Source of the DNA: Glutamicibacter arilaitensis Re117
GTDB lineage: Bacteria; Actinomycetota; Actinomycetes; Actinomycetales; Micrococcaceae
Reading direction: 5' to 3'
NCBI RefSeq assembly: GCF_000197735.1
Contig: NC_014550.1
Coordinates: 2,170,001-2,234,000, forward strand
DNA: 64,000 nt
Shown here: one piece after another, positions 51,567 through 59,795 of the stretch
How the letters are laid out: every line of letters starts with the position of its first letter
Numbering within the stretch: position 1 is the stretch's first letter
Notes under the pieces: model-generated
Seen by the model: the letters and a program-made list of their open reading frames with translations, nothing else
Told to the model about the DNA's origin: nothing
Database searches by the model: none
Position numbers and translations under genes: made by a program

Positions 51567-53134
51567 TTGCTGACACCTGATTCGGGGTTGGTGGTATTGG
51601 CGGCCTGCATCGACTGCGCAGCCCACACGGCGCGCAGCGGGGCAGCTGCCTTGTTCACGGTTTCCAGCGCTTCGTCGGCGAACTTCGAGTCGTTGACGAT
51701 GCCGCCGCCGGCCTGCACGTACGCCCGGCCGCCCTTGAGCAGCGCGGAGCGGATGGCGATGGCCATGTCCATGTCGCCGGCGAAGTCCAGGTAGCCGACC
51801 ACGCCGCCGTAGATGCCGCGGCGGTACGGTTCGTACTCATCGAGCAGCTGCAGCGCGCGCGGCTTCGGGGCCCCGGAAAGCGTGCCGGCCGGGAAGGTCG
51901 CGGCGAGCACATCGTAGGCGTCCACGTCTTGACGGGTCTTGCCAACCACGTTGGAGACCAGGTGCATGATGTGGCTGAAGCGCTCGACCTCCATGAACTG
52001 GGTGACTTCCACGGTGCCGGCCTGGCAGACCTTGGACAGGTCGTTGCGCGAGAGGTCCACCAGCATCAGGTGCTCGGCGCGTTCCTTCGCATCGTTGACC
52101 AGCGACTTCTCATGCAGCTGGTCATCTTCGTAGTTCGCACCGCGTGGGCGGGAACCGGCGATCGGGTGGGTGACCACGTGCGCGTCGTTGACGGTGACCA
52201 GCGCTTCAGGCGAAGAACCGACGATCTCGAAGGTCTCGCCGTCCTCGTTCTCGAAATTGAACAGGTACATATACGGGCTCGGGTTGGTCGCGCGCAGCAC
52301 GCGGTAGACATCCAGCGCGTCGGCCTTCGTTTCCAGTTCGAAGCGACGCGAAACCACGATCTGGAAGACTTCGCCGTCCACGATCGCGGTCTTGGACTTG
52401 GCCAGCGCCGCCAGGTATTCGTTCTCATCCCAGGAGTGGGTGACCGCGTCCATCAGGGTTCCGCGGTCAACATCGGTGCCGGTGAGCACCGCGGCTGCCG
52501 AATCCACCGGCACGGCCAGCTGGTCGAGCATCGCCTGCAGGCGGGTGACCGCACTGTCATAGGCCTGATCCATGTTCTCGTCGCTGCCGTTGAAGTTGAT
52601 GGCATTGGCGATGAGCGTGACGGTGCCTTCGGCGGCGTCGTGCGCGGCCATGTCTGCAACGAGGTTCATGCTCAGCTCGGGCAGGTTCAGGTCATCGGCC
52701 GGCGGGTTGGGCAGCTTCTCCCAGTGCCGTACGCATTCCCAGCCAATGAAGCCGACCATGCCGCCGGTCAGCGGAGGCATTCCGGGTACCGGTTCGGTGT
52801 GCAGCGCGCGCACGGTGTCGCGCAGCACCTCTACGCTCACCCCGCCGGTGGGCAGCCCCTCGGGCACCTGGCCCTGCCAGTAGGCCTCTCCTGCGCGGGT
52901 GCTCAAGGTCGCCGGCGAATTCACGCCGACGAACGAGTAGCGGCTCCATACGCCGCCCGGGGCAGCCGATTCCATCAGGAAGGTGCCGGGCCGGCCCTGC
53001 GCCAAGGTGCGGTACAAGCCGATGGGCGTGAGCGAGTCGGCCAGCACCGTGATGGTCACCGGGATCACGCGGCGGTTCGTGGCCATGGCGCGGAAGGACT
53101 CGCGGGATGGGGAAATCTTGCCAAGAGTTTTCAT
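51563..53134 (-). CDS. trpE: Anthranilate synthase component I
   Basis: A 523-residue chorismate-utilising enzyme making anthranilate with the TrpG glutaminase, which is not in this window. The feedback-site segment is LMESAAPGGVWSRYS. The catalytic C-terminal domain shows IVSRRFE, PIAGSRPRG, HLMLVDLSRNDLSKV and FPAGTLSGAPKPRA. The ATG at 53134 is chosen; the frame is open further upstream but without family similarity. Upstream is hisI with an 80-base gap that carries a small hairpin; no Trp-rich leader peptide is seen. Confidence 0.96.
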   Translation of the reverse strand: MKTLGKISPSRESFRAMATNRRVIPVTITVLADSLTPIGLYRTLAQGRPGTFLMESAAPGGVWSRYSFVGVNSPATLSTRAGEAYWQGQVPEGLPTGGVSVEVLRDTVRALHTEPVPGMPPLTGGMVGFIGWECVRHWEKLPNPPADDLNLPELSMNLVADMAAHDAAEGTVTLIANAINFNGSDENMDQAYDSAVTRLQAMLDQLAVPVDSAAAVLTGTDVDRGTLMDAVTHSWDENEYLAALAKSKTAIVDGEVFQIVVSRRFELETKADALDVYRVLRATNPSPYMYLFNFENEDGETFEIVGSSPEALVTVNDAHVVTHPIAGSRPRGANYEDDQLHEKSLVNDAKERAEHLMLVDLSRNDLSKVCQAGTVEVTQFMEVERFSHIMHLVSNVVGKTRQDVDAYDVLAATFPAGTLSGAPKPRALQLLDEYEPYRRGIYGGVVGYLDFAGDMDMAIAIRSALLKGGRAYVQAGGGIVNDSKFADEALETVNKAAAPLRAVWAAQSMQAANTTNPESGVSK

Positions 53135-53182
53135 CAGTGTTCTTCTTCTACGTGTTCTTCGCGCGGGTTGTGCGGCGCGCAG

Positions 53183-53208
53183 CCAGGCACAGCAAATGTG
53201 GTGCCTGG
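53183..53208 (-). other. Hairpin between hisI and trpE
   Basis: A perfect 8-bp stem (ccaggcac and its complement) with a 10-base loop lies seven bases after the hisI stop codon. It could be a weak terminator or leader structure. No T run follows. Confidence 0.45.
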
Positions 53209-53214
53209 GAAGTT

Positions 53215-53616
53215 TTACTCGGGTCGGTTGCCGATCACTGCCGGCAGCTGCCGGTCGGTGAAGCAGGACTCGGTGCCGGTGTGGCACGCAGCGCCTACCT
53301 GGTCAACCTGGATCAGCAGTGCATCGCCATCGCAATCGAGGGCCACGGACTTCACGAACTGGAAATGGCCGGAGGTGTCGCCCTTACGCCAATAATCTTG
53401 GCGGGAGCGCGAGAAGTAGGTGACTCGGCCATTAGTCAGGGTGCGGTGCAGGGCTTCGTCGTCCATCCAGCCGAGCATCAGAACTTTCCCGGAGTCGTAC
53501 TGCTGCGCGATGGCGGCGAACAGCCCATTGTCATCTCGCTTGAGGCGCTGGGCAATTGCCGGGTCGAGGCTGTGGGATTCAGGGCTCGGATTCGAGCCGT
53601 TATTGGAAGTAGACAT
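53215..53616 (-). CDS. hisI: Phosphoribosyl-AMP cyclohydrolase
   Basis: A 133-residue enzyme opening the adenine ring of phosphoribosyl-AMP in histidine synthesis. [13 protein letters not shown] and [18 protein letters not shown] are family signatures, and the zinc cysteines are in LDCDGDA and CHTGTESCF. It is the stand-alone form without a HisE domain; hisE is separate at 61586. The ATG at 53616 immediately follows AAAGGGG; an in-frame ATG four codons upstream is possible. It heads the trp operon here and is cut off from hisF by the accessory segment. Confidence 0.95.
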   Translation of the reverse strand: MSTSNNGSNPSPESHSLDPAIAQRLKRDDNGLFAAIAQQYDSGKVLMLGWMDDEALHRTLTNGRVTYFSRSRQDYWRKGDTSGHFQFVKSVALDCDGDALLIQVDQVGAACHTGTESCFTDRQLPAVIGNRPE

Positions 53617-53750
53617 CCCCTTTAGCATACTGGTTTCCCGCGGGATCCAGAGCCCTGTGACGTACCGCTCGTCGACGAGCCGCGCTCTCTTTGCGACACC
53701 TGGTGCACCTTGCACAATTACTTACTTGGAGCGTGCTAGTTTCAGAAGTG

Positions 53751-54392
53751 ATGCACTTAGTTCAGGCTTCCAGACTTGCGTTGGCCGAGACCCTGCTTGC
53801 GGCAGGACCTACCGCCGACACCCTTTGCGACGGTTGGCAGACTCGCCATCTCGCCGCTCACCTTGTGTTGCGCGAAAGTTCCGTGCTTGGTGCGGGCGTT
53901 ATTTTCAAGCCTCTGTCCAAGAAGCTTGACGCGAAACTCAACCAGATGGTCATCAAGGCGCAGACCCCGGAGGGCTATGCCGCACTGGTCCGCATGTTCC
54001 GTTCTGGACCTCCTGCTCTCTCGCCGTTTGCGATCGAGAAGATCAACCAGTCCGCGAACCTTGCTGAATTCTTCATCCATACCGAAGATGTGCGCCGCGC
54101 CCGCGGGCAGTGGGCTCCACGCGTGCTGGATACCGAGTACACCGAGCTGCTCTGGCAGTCGCTGATTCGCATGACTCGCGTACTGTTCCGGCACGCGCCG
54201 ATCGGCATCATCTTGACTCGTCCGGATGGTCAACGCCATGTTGCCAAGAAGGCTCCGAACGCGGTGTCGATTACCGGACCGGTTACCGAGCTGATGATGT
54301 ACTCCTTCGGCCGCATCGACCAAAGCCTCGTCTTGTTTGAAGGTGGAGAAACGGCATTGGAAATCGTCAAGGGCTTCAAACCAGGAATGTAG
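53751..54392 (+). CDS. TIGR03085-type protein of the DinB/maleylpyruvate isomerase superfamily
   Basis: A 213-residue protein with the helical metal-binding fold of mycothiol-dependent maleylpyruvate isomerases. CDGWQTRHLAAHLVLRES carries the first histidine ligand, and AEFFIHTEDVRRARG carries the histidine of the second conserved site. The family is typical of actinobacteria that use mycothiol. The ATG at 53751 is chosen over an upstream in-frame ATG. It is divergent from hisI and lies at the edge of the accessory segment. Its reaction is unknown. Confidence 0.85.
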   Translation: MHLVQASRLALAETLLAAGPTADTLCDGWQTRHLAAHLVLRESSVLGAGVIFKPLSKKLDAKLNQMVIKAQTPEGYAALVRMFRSGPPALSPFAIEKINQSANLAEFFIHTEDVRRARGQWAPRVLDTEYTELLWQSLIRMTRVLFRHAPIGIILTRPDGQRHVAKKAPNAVSITGPVTELMMYSFGRIDQSLVLFEGGETALEIVKGFKPGM

Positions 54393-54494
54393 CGCTCCGG
54401 GCGTTATCCACAATTTCGAGCAAAGCGTCCGTATCGGTTCTGCACCGACCTAGGATTTCGAGCAATCGACATCTCCCAGGTCTGGAGCTTGAAC

Positions 54495-54767
54495 ATGAAT
54501 TTGCGAAAACTGCTTGCCCGTTGCCCTAATATCGCGATCGCCTTGGTCCCGATATTGGTTCTGGCTGCTTTGATTGCAGCGCTTGCCAATTCCTTAGCCC
54601 CCGCTGAAACCGCTCCGATTGCTTCCGAGCCGAGCGTGCCCAGTTCCACGGAGCTAATGGATCCAACCGATCCTGATGCACCAGAGCTGGCCGATATTGG
54701 GTATGAAAAATCTCAGGACGGGGTACGTGACGTTGCCACGTTTTTCTTCGACCTGCTCGACTATGAA
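54495..54767 (+). pseudogene. DUF6318-like membrane-anchored protein, N-terminal part cut by ISL3-family element
   Basis: An ATG at 54495 with GGAG seven bases upstream opens a frame encoding an N-terminal membrane anchor (IAIALVPILVLAALIAALAN), a Pro/Ser/Glu-rich linker and DVATFFFDLLDYE. It then runs into the ISL3 element and stops after two more codons. The remainder, at 57590-57946, is in frame once the element and one 8-bp duplication are removed. The restored product has 209 residues and resembles the lipoprotein encoded at 58232. The interrupted gene is very probably inactive. Confidence 0.85.
54760..54767. repeat. 8-bp target site duplication, left copy
   Basis: The sequence actatgaa directly precedes the ISL3-family element and is repeated exactly at 57582-57589 after it. 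Eight bases is the usual duplication length for ISL3 elements. Confidence 0.95.
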
Positions 54768-54791
54768 GGCTCTTAAAAGTTAAGCGTGGTG
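54768..54791. repeat. ISL3 terminal inverted repeat, left
   Basis: Begins GGCTCTTAAAAG and ends AGCGTGGTG. It pairs with 57558-57581 at 19 of 24 positions. Confidence 0.9.
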
Positions 54792-54799
54792 CAGGATGT

Positions 54800-56077
54800 T
54801 CAGCACGGCCGTAGGCCCGCCGTGTACAACAATATCCGAAGCCGATAATGACCATGATTCCGATAGCCTCGACCGATGCGTTTCAGGTTCTTCGCCGTCA
54901 GGTTCGCCGCCTCGCTCCGGGCGTTGGTCAACCTCGTTCGTACGAACACCAGCAGCTCCCGCCGCCAGGCGGTCAACGTGCGGAACAATGTTTTCGCCTC
55001 GGTCATTTTTGTGGCCTTCACTGATTTCTCCAGCACCGCCCACCGGGACTGGAATTCATGGATATCAGCGGTTTTCAGCAGTTGCCGCACGTGTTCCTTG
55101 ATTCCATAGATCACTCCGAGTTCCGGGTCTGATTCAAGGATCAGCTTCAGCCGTTCCACCTGCTTGATCGACAGGTTCTCTAAGTTGCAGGTTAGTAGCT
55201 TCCGGTACTTGTAGGCCGGATCCGTGGCCCTGCCACGGCGTTCGTGCACTTCGTGGGAACGGCGGCGGCGGACCTGGGTGATCATCAGATTCGCCCGGGC
55301 GATCACGTGGAAATGGTCCACGCTGACCTTCGCCTTGGGCAGATTCTCACGCACCGCTTTGCGGAACTCGGCAGACATGTCGATCGCGACGTACTGCACC
55401 CGTTGGCGCCAATACCGTGGCCGGTTCTTCAACCACTTCTTTACCGCTGTTCCGCGGCGTCCGTCCACGATATCCAGGATCTTTCCGGTGTCCAGATCGG
55501 TGAAGACGATGGACCACGGCTCAATCCGAACGACTTTCCCGGTCCGGCCAAGGGCGTAGCGGACTTTGCGGAACCGGTGCTCATCGATGCCCAGGCGCCG
55601 GATGAACATCCGGTCCACATTCCCGACGAGTTCACCGACGGTGGTCAGTCGGGCCATGACCGTTGGCCATGACACCCCATGCGCTGCGGCGACCCGGGAC
55701 ACGGCTCGCAGTTCGCAGCTCATCTCGTCCACGAGCCGTTGGGAGAGCCTGGTGGTGATCCGTGCGCGGAAGGGCAGTTGCTCGGTGGTTTGCACGAACG
55801 AACGGCGTTCGCAGGCAGGTTCTTGGCAGGCCATGCGGCGTTTGCGTACCAACACCTGCAGGTCGTCACCGCCGGCGGGCAGGTCCTTGACCTGGTGCAC
55901 CGGCCTTGCTTGGATTCGGGTAGTCAGTACCCCGCAGGAGGGGCAAGCGGCTTCGGTTTCGATGGGCTCAACAAGTACCTGCCGTCCGGCAAGTTCCTGA
56001 GTCACGGTGATGACGCGGTAGTCGGTGAGGTTCAACAGAATCGACGCAGCATCGATTCGGCCGGTATCCTTGATCAC
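54800..56077 (-). CDS. ISL3-family transposase
   Basis: A 425-residue DDE transposase. The N-terminal zinc-ribbon has CPSCG...CQEPACERR, followed by a helix-turn-helix. The catalytic domain has IDEHRFRK (first Asp), VAIDMSAEFRKAV (second Asp, with VDHFHVI after it) and TNARSEAANLTAKN (Glu), the ISL3 pattern. The frame is complete with no internal stop. Its upstream region now abuts the nested IS110-family element 65 bases away, which may have removed or changed its promoter. Confidence 0.95.
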   Translation of the reverse strand: MIKDTGRIDAASILLNLTDYRVITVTQELAGRQVLVEPIETEAACPSCGVLTTRIQARPVHQVKDLPAGGDDLQVLVRKRRMACQEPACERRSFVQTTEQLPFRARITTRLSQRLVDEMSCELRAVSRVAAAHGVSWPTVMARLTTVGELVGNVDRMFIRRLGIDEHRFRKVRYALGRTGKVVRIEPWSIVFTDLDTGKILDIVDGRRGTAVKKWLKNRPRYWRQRVQYVAIDMSAEFRKAVRENLPKAKVSVDHFHVIARANLMITQVRRRRSHEVHERRGRATDPAYKYRKLLTCNLENLSIKQVERLKLILESDPELGVIYGIKEHVRQLLKTADIHEFQSRWAVLEKSVKATKMTEAKTLFRTLTAWRRELLVFVRTRLTNARSEAANLTAKNLKRIGRGYRNHGHYRLRILLYTAGLRPC

Positions 56078-56157
56078 GGCTCGTAGTTCCTTGCGTATGA
56101 ATTGTTTTAGTCAACATCCATTTTCGCAGAAGGGACTGCGAGACTCTTCTATATCTG

Positions 56158-57237
56158 TCAAGCCGTCAGCGGTAGCACTTCCGCAGATTCCAGAATCTTG
56201 TATATTCGGCGTGCCAAAAACCGCTTGATGCATCTACGGATCTCTTTCAACGTCTTGCCTTCCGCCGTGCGTTTGACCACGTAGGCCCGGGTCTCCTCGT
56301 CATGGGTCATCCGTACCATCGCAGCGGTATGCAGGGCCTTGTTCAACCGCCGGTCACCTCGACGATTGAGCCGGTGGCGCACCGTGTTCCCTGAAGATGC
56401 AGGGATGGGATTCACGCCCGCAAGAGAAGCGAATGCAGCCTCCGAACGCAACCTGCCCTGATGGGACCACGCGGCCACGCAGACCGCCGCCACCACCGGA
56501 CCGATACCGGTGAGCTCAAGTAGTTCCTTGCCTTCGCTGAGCTTGACCAGCTCAGTCATCTGAGTCGTGTTTTCCTTGATATGCGTGTCCAGTTCACCGA
56601 CGCGTCGGGCCAACCGCACGGCTTCGGCACGGGCAACCTGCGATTCGATGGTTTCCTCCCGGCTCCGCCACCCCGCTACCTCGAGGAACTGAGTGCTGCT
56701 CAAGGGTTTGCGGGCATCGATGCCAAGCGAGGTCACACGCAGCAGTGCGGTGAGCGCGTTGACGTATTTCGTACGCTCCACAGCCAGCATGTCACGGGCC
56801 GTCACCAGCACGCGCAAAGCAGCGCGGGCACCGTCATTGAGTCGCGGAACACGCAGCTTCTGCACCTCGATGGGTAGCGCGGCGGCAGCCATGCGCTGGG
56901 CATCCAACGGATCAGTCTTACCCACGCCGCGCCCGGCTTTCTGGTAGCCGCTAGGTGCTTCGGCGACCGTGTAGCCGGCATCGGTGACCGCACCGGTGAC
57001 TACGGCACCGTAGGAGGCTGTCCCTTCAATTATCCACAGGGTGCTGGCATCGGCTCCGGTGCGCCTGCCGACCCAAGCGATAGCGCGTTTGATGCTGGAA
57101 CTGGTGGCGGGAAAATCCCTGGTTTCCACGTGTTCGCCGGTATAGGTGATGATGGAATAGACATGCTTACGGGCGTGGGTATCCACTCCGATGATATAGG
57201 AGTAGGTCTTGGCAACGGTCTGCGGGAGGATAGTCAT
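56158..57237 (-). CDS. IS110-family transposase (DEDD recombinase)
   Basis: A 359-residue recombinase. The N-terminal RuvC-like domain has IIGVDTHARKHVY, LWIIEGTASYG and VGKTDPLDAQRMA with all four acidic residues. The C-terminal Transposase_20 domain has LTGIGPVVAAV and NPIPASSGNTVRHRL with the catalytic serine. It is intact and clearly homologous along its full length to the copy A protein but differs at many positions, so the two did not arise by recent duplication. A GAAGAAAG ribosome site precedes the ATG. Confidence 0.94.
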   Translation of the reverse strand: MTILPQTVAKTYSYIIGVDTHARKHVYSIITYTGEHVETRDFPATSSSIKRAIAWVGRRTGADASTLWIIEGTASYGAVVTGAVTDAGYTVAEAPSGYQKAGRGVGKTDPLDAQRMAAAALPIEVQKLRVPRLNDGARAALRVLVTARDMLAVERTKYVNALTALLRVTSLGIDARKPLSSTQFLEVAGWRSREETIESQVARAEAVRLARRVGELDTHIKENTTQMTELVKLSEGKELLELTGIGPVVAAVCVAAWSHQGRLRSEAAFASLAGVNPIPASSGNTVRHRLNRRGDRRLNKALHTAAMVRMTHDEETRAYVVKRTAEGKTLKEIRRCIKRFLARRIYKILESAEVLPLTA

Positions 57238-57536
57238 ACGGCTTGGTACTTTCTTCTTTTCACGGACAGGATCTTCGGCCGTGCGGCCGGTACCAGTCCG
57301 GGAAGGAAGTCACCGTTGGAGCAACACTGTGATGGGTCACACCCTGATAGGTGGACATTCTTCTGATCAGGCTACCGAGGTGGGCCGGGTTGGCGCCGGC
57401 CGCCCAACAACGTAGACAGACAATTCTCGCAAACGACACCTCAGGGGTCAGCCTTACTTTGAGTCATGCCCACGTCGGAGGGAAGCCTGGCATCTACCCT
57501 GCCAGCTGATCCCAGACCAGCCACTACAAGACTCAC
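57238..57536 (-). ncRNA. Candidate bridge-RNA-encoding left end of IS110 copy B
   Basis: A 299-nt noncoding end upstream of the recombinase, homologous in layout to that of copy A. Conserved blocks include CTGGTCTGGGA, GGGCGGCCGGC, CCGGCCCACCTCGGT, TGATCAGAAG, CATCACAGTGTTG and CCCGGACTGGTA. The segments between them differ, and the GC-rich hairpin at 57382-57405 keeps its stem with a changed loop. This matches a bridge RNA with element-specific guides. RNA ends are not known. Confidence 0.5.
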
Positions 57537-57557
57537 AGCCTTACTTCTTTTTCGGGT

Positions 57558-57581
57558 CACCACGCTAAAAATCGAAGAGCC
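57558..57581. repeat. ISL3 terminal inverted repeat, right
   Basis: Reverse complement begins GGCTCTTCGATT and ends AGCGTGGTG. It is directly followed by the second copy of the 8-bp duplication. Confidence 0.9.
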
Positions 57582-57589
57582 ACTATGAA
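57582..57589. repeat. 8-bp target site duplication, right copy
   Basis: The sequence actatgaa, identical to 54760-54767, follows the right end of the ISL3 element. Confidence 0.95.
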
Positions 57590-57946
57590 ACCATCAACAG
57601 CGTCTCTGCCGATTTCGACCCGATCGTCGCAGGTCCGTGCAAGGCCGAAGAATGCTGGAAAGTCTTCCACGAACAAGAAGATTTGACGACTTCCCCTGAT
57701 GATATTCAAATCGGCGGCTATCACTACTTGTACACGAACTACATCGTCCAATTTGATAGCAACAAGGCTTATCTCGTTGGCGAACTATTACTAAGTAAGC
57801 GCTCTGTACTCACCCCCACTCAAGGGATCATCGAGGTGGAAGAAGAGCTGGACGAAATCACCATGGACTTTGAATACACCGTCAACGGCTGGAAGATCAC
57901 GGGCCTCACGCTCGAGGACGCTGCTAAAGATGCTTCCTTGAGCTGA
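57590..57946 (+). pseudogene. DUF6318-like protein, C-terminal part cut by ISL3-family element
   Basis: These 119 codons (including stop) continue the frame of 54495-54767: DYE is followed by TINSVSADFDPIVAG. The segment has CKAEEC, GGYHYLYTNYIVQF and a terminal NGWKITGLTLEDAA. It matches the C-terminal half of the neighbouring lipoprotein (paired cysteines, then GG-x-YI/LY and a short beta-rich tail). It has no ribosome site of its own and is unlikely to be translated usefully. Confidence 0.83.
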
Positions 57947-58231
57947 CCATAGTCTCCCTCCCCCAATCAAAAACTCTGCGAATCCTGCGGCGCTGAAGCA
58001 AATGGACCATAAGCGAGCCCCAGAAGTACCGAAAACAGAGAATTGCTTAGGCCGTCTTCTAGCACTCCGACTGCAGTCCCGCCCCGCATTAGATGCGCGA
58101 ATAGACAACGTGAGTGCCGGTCTTCTATGTGATGACTTATCCACAGATTCTTTAAAACCTCTCCACTTTCTCGGCGCACAGGAATAGGATGGCGCACAAC
58201 TTGGCATTCCCGATGATCATGGAGAGTTCAC

Positions 58232-58867
58232 ATGAACGCTCGGAAAATTAAGATTGCCGCGTCTTTCGCGGCTGCCGCCCTCGTGCTTTCGGGGTGCAAT
58301 GCAGGAAACGCTGAAACTCCAACGCAGCACCCTTCCAAGGAAACATCGGCTTCGCCCACCAAAGTCCCGCAGTCACCGACGACGACACCAAGCAATACGA
58401 ACGAGTACAAACCTGCTTCGGCGGCGGGACCAGCGGAAAATGTTCCAATCCCAAAGATGCCGGCGGATGCGAAGGAATACAGCGAAGAAGGTGCCGCGGC
58501 CTTCACCAAATATTATTTTGACCTCGTGAACTACTCCATCGAAACAAATGATGCCGACCCACTAAAAAAGGTCACCACGAAAGACTGCATAGTATGTGGA
58601 GTTTCAATAATCGATGAAGCCACAGAAGCCAAGAAAGTAGGGAAATGGCAAGTCGGTGGAAAACACCATCCCAAAATTCTAGATTCGTATATAACGGGAG
58701 ACAAGCTTGCAGCAGTCACCGTCGAATACACCGCTGACAGAGCCAAAATCTACCTCGGAGCAAATGATCTGTCAGCCGAGTTAGACGAGCTAGAACCTAC
58801 GACTGTTGCCATTGGTGTGAGCTTTGACCAGAGGTGGCAGGTCTACGAAATAGTCGGTTCAGAATGA
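58232..58867 (+). CDS. DUF6318-like lipoprotein
   Basis: A 211-residue predicted lipoprotein: basic start, hydrophobic AASFAAAALVLSG and lipobox Cys22, then a Thr/Ser/Pro linker of about 45 residues. The globular domain starts near EYSEEGAAAFTKYYFDLVNY and has a CIVC pair, KWQVGGKHHPKILDSY and a C-terminal strand WQVYEIVG. The fold looks like NTF2/SnoaL-type (alpha+beta), but the function is unknown. Base composition is more AT-rich than the flanking his and trp genes, suggesting separate acquisition. Its stop overlaps the start of the PKD protein gene (ATGATGA). Confidence 0.85.
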   Translation: MNARKIKIAASFAAAALVLSGCNAGNAETPTQHPSKETSASPTKVPQSPTTTPSNTNEYKPASAAGPAENVPIPKMPADAKEYSEEGAAAFTKYYFDLVNYSIETNDADPLKKVTTKDCIVCGVSIIDEATEAKKVGKWQVGGKHHPKILDSYITGDKLAAVTVEYTADRAKIYLGANDLSAELDELEPTTVAIGVSFDQRWQVYEIVGSE

Positions 58868-59751
58868 TGAAGTTGCAATACTCAAGGGGCCTACGCTTAC
58901 TTCTTGCTTTCTCCATTGGAACACTTTCGTTGAACACCATCCAGTTACCTCTTTATGCGGCAGGCGACGAAGAAAATGGCATTCGAATGCGCCCTGAATC
59001 GATTCATGAAGAGCACGACAAAAAGGAAAACTTTAACTACAAGCGGCAACCCAAAAACCAATCTTCTCCGAAATCTGTTCCAAAAGAAAAGTACTCGATT
59101 CGAGACTACGAAAGTTGTGACCCGCAAAAAATTGAGGCACGATTTTGCGACAGCATCCCCGAGGAATCTAGGTGTCCGGATGGTTCCGCGCCAATATATC
59201 GTCAAATTTTGAACGATGAAGACCGCCTAGTCCGGCAGTACCGATATTGCGCCGGAGACCCGCCAGAAATAGACCTGCCTGAGGATTCATTTATCGAAGA
59301 GATATCAATAGATATCAATGAATTCAAAGAGTATCCCATACTTGCTTCCGAGATTTCGAGCAATCCGAATAAGTTCTCGCTAAAAAACGGGCATACACAC
59401 TTCTGGGCCTCGGAAGAAGTGCAGTCTTTCACGTCGAATCTTTCCGGTTCCACGGTTCGAATTAGAGCAATTCCGGTGCAGTGGAATTGGGATTACGGTG
59501 ACGGCTCTAGCAAGACTCGGGATTTCCCCGGTGAACCAGCACCCAACCACACTTTGAGAGACGAGACTTCGACCAGCCATTCTTATAGCGATACAGGCAC
59601 TTTTCAAGTCGAAGTGACCACGCTTTATCGTGGCGAGTTCAGCGTCGACGGAGGTACATGGCAAGCTATCCCTGGCCAAGCAGCTGTACCGAGTGAACCA
59701 ATCGAGATCGATGTCTGGCGGACCGAAAAGGAACTCATTGCCAACGAATAA
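58864..59751 (+). CDS. Secreted PKD-domain protein
   Basis: A 295-residue exported protein. A signal peptide (LRLLLAFSIGTLSLNTIQLPLYAA) is followed by a Lys/Gln/Ser-rich low-complexity region and a cysteine-containing segment with CDPQKIEARFC, SRCPDGS and YRYCAGDPP. A C-terminal PKD-like beta domain has WNWDYGDGSS and STSHSYSDTGTFQVEVTTLY. PKD domains mediate extracellular contacts. The ATG overlaps the lipoprotein stop codon, so the pair is coupled. No enzymatic motif is seen. The coding sequence is AT-rich compared with the core genes. Confidence 0.85.
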   Translation: MMKLQYSRGLRLLLAFSIGTLSLNTIQLPLYAAGDEENGIRMRPESIHEEHDKKENFNYKRQPKNQSSPKSVPKEKYSIRDYESCDPQKIEARFCDSIPEESRCPDGSAPIYRQILNDEDRLVRQYRYCAGDPPEIDLPEDSFIEEISIDINEFKEYPILASEISSNPNKFSLKNGHTHFWASEEVQSFTSNLSGSTVRIRAIPVQWNWDYGDGSSKTRDFPGEPAPNHTLRDETSTSHSYSDTGTFQVEVTTLYRGEFSVDGGTWQAIPGQAAVPSEPIEIDVWRTEKELIANE

Positions 59752-59759
59752 AAAGGAAC

Positions 59760-59795
59760 GGCAAAAGCTCGACACCTGAGTGTCGAGCCTTTGCC
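59760..59795. terminator. Bidirectional terminator between PKD gene and hisF
   Basis: A 16-bp stem with one mismatch (ggcaaaagctcgacac with gtgtcgagcctttgcc) and a 4-base loop lies between the convergent genes. Confidence 0.8.

Larger units (their letters stand above)
56144..57538 (-). mobile_element. IS110-family insertion sequence, copy B (about 1.4 kb), nested in the ISL3 element
   Basis: Read with the recombinase, it begins CTGTGAGTCTTG and ends ATAGAAGAGT followed by CT. Both boundaries carry the dinucleotide CT, so the empty ISL3 site would read AAGG-CT-CGCAG. There are no inverted repeats and no longer duplication, as expected. It is a divergent relative of copy A (13165-14546), with the same organisation and the same recombinase length. 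Confidence 0.9.
54768..57581 (-). mobile_element. ISL3-family insertion sequence, interrupted by an IS110-family element
   Basis: The outer ends form a 24-bp imperfect inverted repeat beginning GGCTCTT and sharing AGCGTGGTG (19 of 24 positions agree), flanked by a perfect 8-bp direct repeat. Without the nested 1.395 kb IS110-family element the length is about 1.42 kb, normal for ISL3. The transposase gene is intact, but the right end is separated from it by the nested element. It may still move as a composite. Confidence 0.93.

Noticed and set aside
53710..53745. A possible promoter (ttgcac with a weak -10) before the TIGR03085 gene
   Set aside because: The -10 box is too weak to support a call.
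56078..56143. A possible right inverted repeat of the ISL3 element directly before the IS110 copy
   Set aside because: No match to the left end here. The true right end, with matching repeat and duplication, is found beyond the IS110 element at 57558-57581.
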